A stretch of DNA of 64,000 nucleotides, from the NCBI RefSeq assembly GCF_051014445.1, contig NW_027488370.1:6572001-6636000 (forward strand). Direction: 5' to 3'. This stretch comes from Colletes latitarsis (taxonomy: Eukaryota > Arthropoda > Insecta > Hymenoptera > Colletidae). Position numbers and translations under genes: made by a program. Shown here piece after piece: positions 61,809-64,000 of this stretch. Numbering within the stretch: position 1 is the first letter of the stretch; the number at the start of each line of letters is the position of its first letter. The notes beneath the pieces are model-generated. The model worked only from the letters and a program-made list of their open reading frames with translations, made no database searches and was not told the origin of the DNA.

Positions 61809-64000
61809 ACCACGCTGAAACAGTCGATTAAACCTGGTTTCGATCAATATTTTAGAGGATAACGCAAGTTAAGTCTGGGATAGGTCTGGGATTTGACCTC
61901 ATCAGACTCATACTTTCGCGTTTTTCACATACTTGTTGAACAGATCCTGGGTTTTTTCTGGTTTGGATCACGTAGTAATGTGGGACCACACTGAAACAGT
62001 CAAGTAAACCTGGTTTCGATCAATATTTTAGAGAATAATTCATGTTAGGTCTAAGTTAGGTCTGGGATTTGCTCTCATCAGGCTCATTCTTTCGCATATT
62101 TCTCATACATGTTGAACAGATCCTGGGTTTTTTCTGGTTTGGATCACGTAGTAATGTGGGACCACACTGAAACAATCAATTAAACCTGGTCTGGACAAAT
62201 ATTTTAGAGGATAACGCATCTTAGGTCTGGGTTAGGTCTAAGATTTGCCCTCATCAGGCTCACAGTTTAGCGTTTTTCACATACTTCTTGAACAGATCCT
62301 GGGCTTTCCCTGGTTTGGAACACGAAGTTGTGTGGTACCACACTGAAACAGTCCATTAAACCTGGTTTCGCTCAATATTTTAGAGGATAACGCATGTTAG
62401 GTCTAGGTTAGGTCTGGGATTTGCTCTCATCAGGCTCATTCTTTCGCATATTTCTCATACTTGATGGCTAGATCCTGGGTTTTTTCTGGATTGTATCACG
62501 TAGTAATGTGGCTCCACGCTGAAACAGTCGATTAAACCTGGTTTCGATCAATATTTTATAGGATAACGCAAGGTAAGTCTGGGATAGGTCTGGGATTTGA
62601 CCTCATCAGACTCATACTTTCGCGTTTTTCACATACTTGTTGAACAGATCCTGGGTTTTTTCTGGTTTGGATCACGTAGTAATGTGCGACCACACTGAAA
62701 CAGTCAAGTAAACCTGGTTTCGATCAATATTTTAGAGAATAATTCATGTTAGGTCTAAGTTAGGTCAGGGATTTGCTCTCATCAGGCTCATTCTTTCGCA
62801 TATTTCTTATACATGTTGAACAGATCCTGGGTTTTTTCTGGTTTGGATCACGTAGTAATGTGGGACCACACTGAAACAATCAATTAAACCTGATCTTGAT
62901 AAATATTTTAGAGGATAACGCATGTTAGGTCTGGGTTAGGTCTAGGATTTGCCCTCATCAGGCTCATACTTTCGCATATTTCTCATACTTCATGGCTAGA
63001 TCCTGGGCTGTTTCTGGATTGGATCACGTAGTAATGTAGTACCACGCTGAAACAGTCAATTAAACCTGGTTTCGATCAATATTTTAGAGAATAATTCATG
63101 TTAGGTCTAGGTTAGGTCAGGGATTTGCTCTCATTAGGCTCATTCTTTCGCATATTTCTCATACTTGATGGCTAGATCCTGGGCTTTTTCTGGATTGCAT
63201 CACGTAGTAATGAAGTACAACACTGAAACAGTCAATTAAACCTGGTTTCGATCAATATTTTAGAGAATAATTCATGTTAGGTCTGGGTTAGGTCTGGGAT
63301 TTGCTCTCATCAGGCTCATTCTTTCGCATATTTCTCATACTTGATAGCTAGATCCTGGGCTTTTTCTGGATTGCATCACGTAGTAATGAAGTACAACACT
63401 GAAACAGTCAATTAAACCTGGTTTCCATCAATATTCTAAAGGACAACGCATGTTAGGTCTAGGTTAGGCCTGGGATTTGCCCTCATCAGAGTCATACTGT
63501 CGCAGTTTTAACATACTTGTTGAACGGATCCTGGGTTTTTTCTGGTTTGGTTCACGTAGTAATGTGGTACCACACTGAAACATTCAATTAAACCTTTTCT
63601 TGATAAATATTTTAGAGGATAACGCATGTTAGGTTTGGGTTAGGTCAGGGATTTGCTCCCATCAGGCTCATTCTTTCGCATATTTCTCATACTTGATGGC
63701 TAGATCCTGGGCTTTTTCTGGATTGCATCACGTAGTAATGTAGTACCACAATGAAACAGTCAGTGAAACCTGGTTTCCATCAATATTTTAGAGGACAACG
63801 CAAGTTAGGTCTAGGTAAGCCCTGAGATTTTCACTGATCAGACTCATACTTTCGCATTCTTCACATACGTGTTGAACGGATCCTGGGTTTTTTCTGGTTT
63901 TGATCACGTAGTAATGTGGTACCACACTGAAACATTCAATTAAACCTGGTCTTGATAAATATTTTAGAGAATAACGCATGTTTGGTCTAGGTTAGGTCAG
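61809..64000 (+). repeat. Right-edge mosaic monomers
   Basis: A GGTCTGGACAAAT / CACGAAGTTGTG run near 62,190-62,400 resembles 55.5-55.7 kb. A GTGGCTCCACGC monomer with ATTTTATAGG (about 62,508) resembles 56.5 and 59.3 kb. The run 63,100-63,620, with the rare AAACCTTTTCTTG (63,590), resembles 24.4-24.9 kb. The array is still ongoing at base 64,000, so its end is outside the window. Confidence 0.78.

Larger units (their letters stand above)
1..64000 (+). repeat. Tandem satellite array, ~176-bp monomer, about 364 copies
   Basis: The start motif GATCCTGGG recurs at 1, 178, 354, 530, 706, 882 and so on to the end of the window, nearly always 176 or 177 bases apart and always on the plus strand. 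I found no inverted monomer and no non-satellite insertion. Monomers differ from each other by point changes and rare 1-bp indels; the strongest conserved blocks are the GATCCTGGG start, GGATCACGTAGTAATG, the CTGGTTTCGATCAATATTTTAGAGGATAA region (variants of it) and CATCAGGCTCAT. Monomer length near a nucleosome repeat, single orientation and nested higher-order duplications fit centromeric or pericentromeric satellite in a eukaryote; that location is inference. The species and the satellite family are not recognised. Confidence 0.98.

Noticed and set aside
1..64000. CRISPR array
   Set aside because: There are no short repeats with unique spacers; the whole 176-bp unit repeats, including what would be spacers, and no cas-like gene is present.

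Overview
The window is one uninterrupted block of eukaryotic satellite DNA. From base 1 to base 64,000 it is a head-to-tail array of a monomer of about 176 bp, roughly 364 copies, all in the same orientation. The monomer is moderately AT-rich and opens with GATCCTGGG. Monomer length (nucleosome plus linker), the absence of genes and the nested higher-order duplications are typical of centromeric or pericentromeric heterochromatin in an animal or plant. I do not recognise the monomer as any satellite I can name (it is not human alpha satellite, the Arabidopsis 178-bp repeat or another I know), so I do not assign a species. I see no gene, tRNA, rRNA, transposon, CRISPR array or unique spacer.

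The monomers fall into recurring variant classes, best told apart in the first 60 bases. They are: a 177-bp class with GGTTATTTTCTGG and CACATAG; a GTGGGACCAC class; a GAAGTACAACAC class with TTCTGGATTGCATC; a class with GGGCTATTTCTGG; a class with GGGCTGTTTCTGG and CCACGCTG; a class with CACGAAGTAGTG and CAGTCCATT; and a class with TTTGGTTCACG or GGTCTTGATAAAT. The order of these classes is itself repeated, giving higher-order units.

Layout, left to right (boundaries read by eye). 1-9.9 kb: older-looking mosaic with short, diverged duplications of 5, 8 and 24 monomers. 9.9-17.7 kb: a 3-monomer tandem duplication (9,915-10,970) beside a 21-monomer (3,697 bp) tandem duplication (10,190-17,657). 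17.4-19.7 kb: mosaic of 4-monomer repeats. 19.7-24.5 kb: a 13/14-monomer duplication. 24.4-28.3 kb: mosaic with 2-, 5- and 6-monomer repeats. 28.3-32.2 kb: an 11-monomer (1,936 bp) tandem duplication. 31.3-43.1 kb: a 33/34-monomer tandem duplication that overlaps the previous one and reuses part of it. 41.0-50.4 kb: a 26/27-monomer tandem duplication whose source is the second copy of the previous one. 50.4-55.8 kb: mosaic with a third copy of a 9-monomer block and two monomers that lost 11 bp. 55.8-61.8 kb: a 16/18-monomer tandem duplication. 61.8-64 kb: mosaic that continues past the window edge.

Nothing here works together as genes. What can be read is a history of unequal exchange: overlapping amplifications of different lengths, most in register with the 176-bp monomer, several with one or two extra monomers in the second copy.
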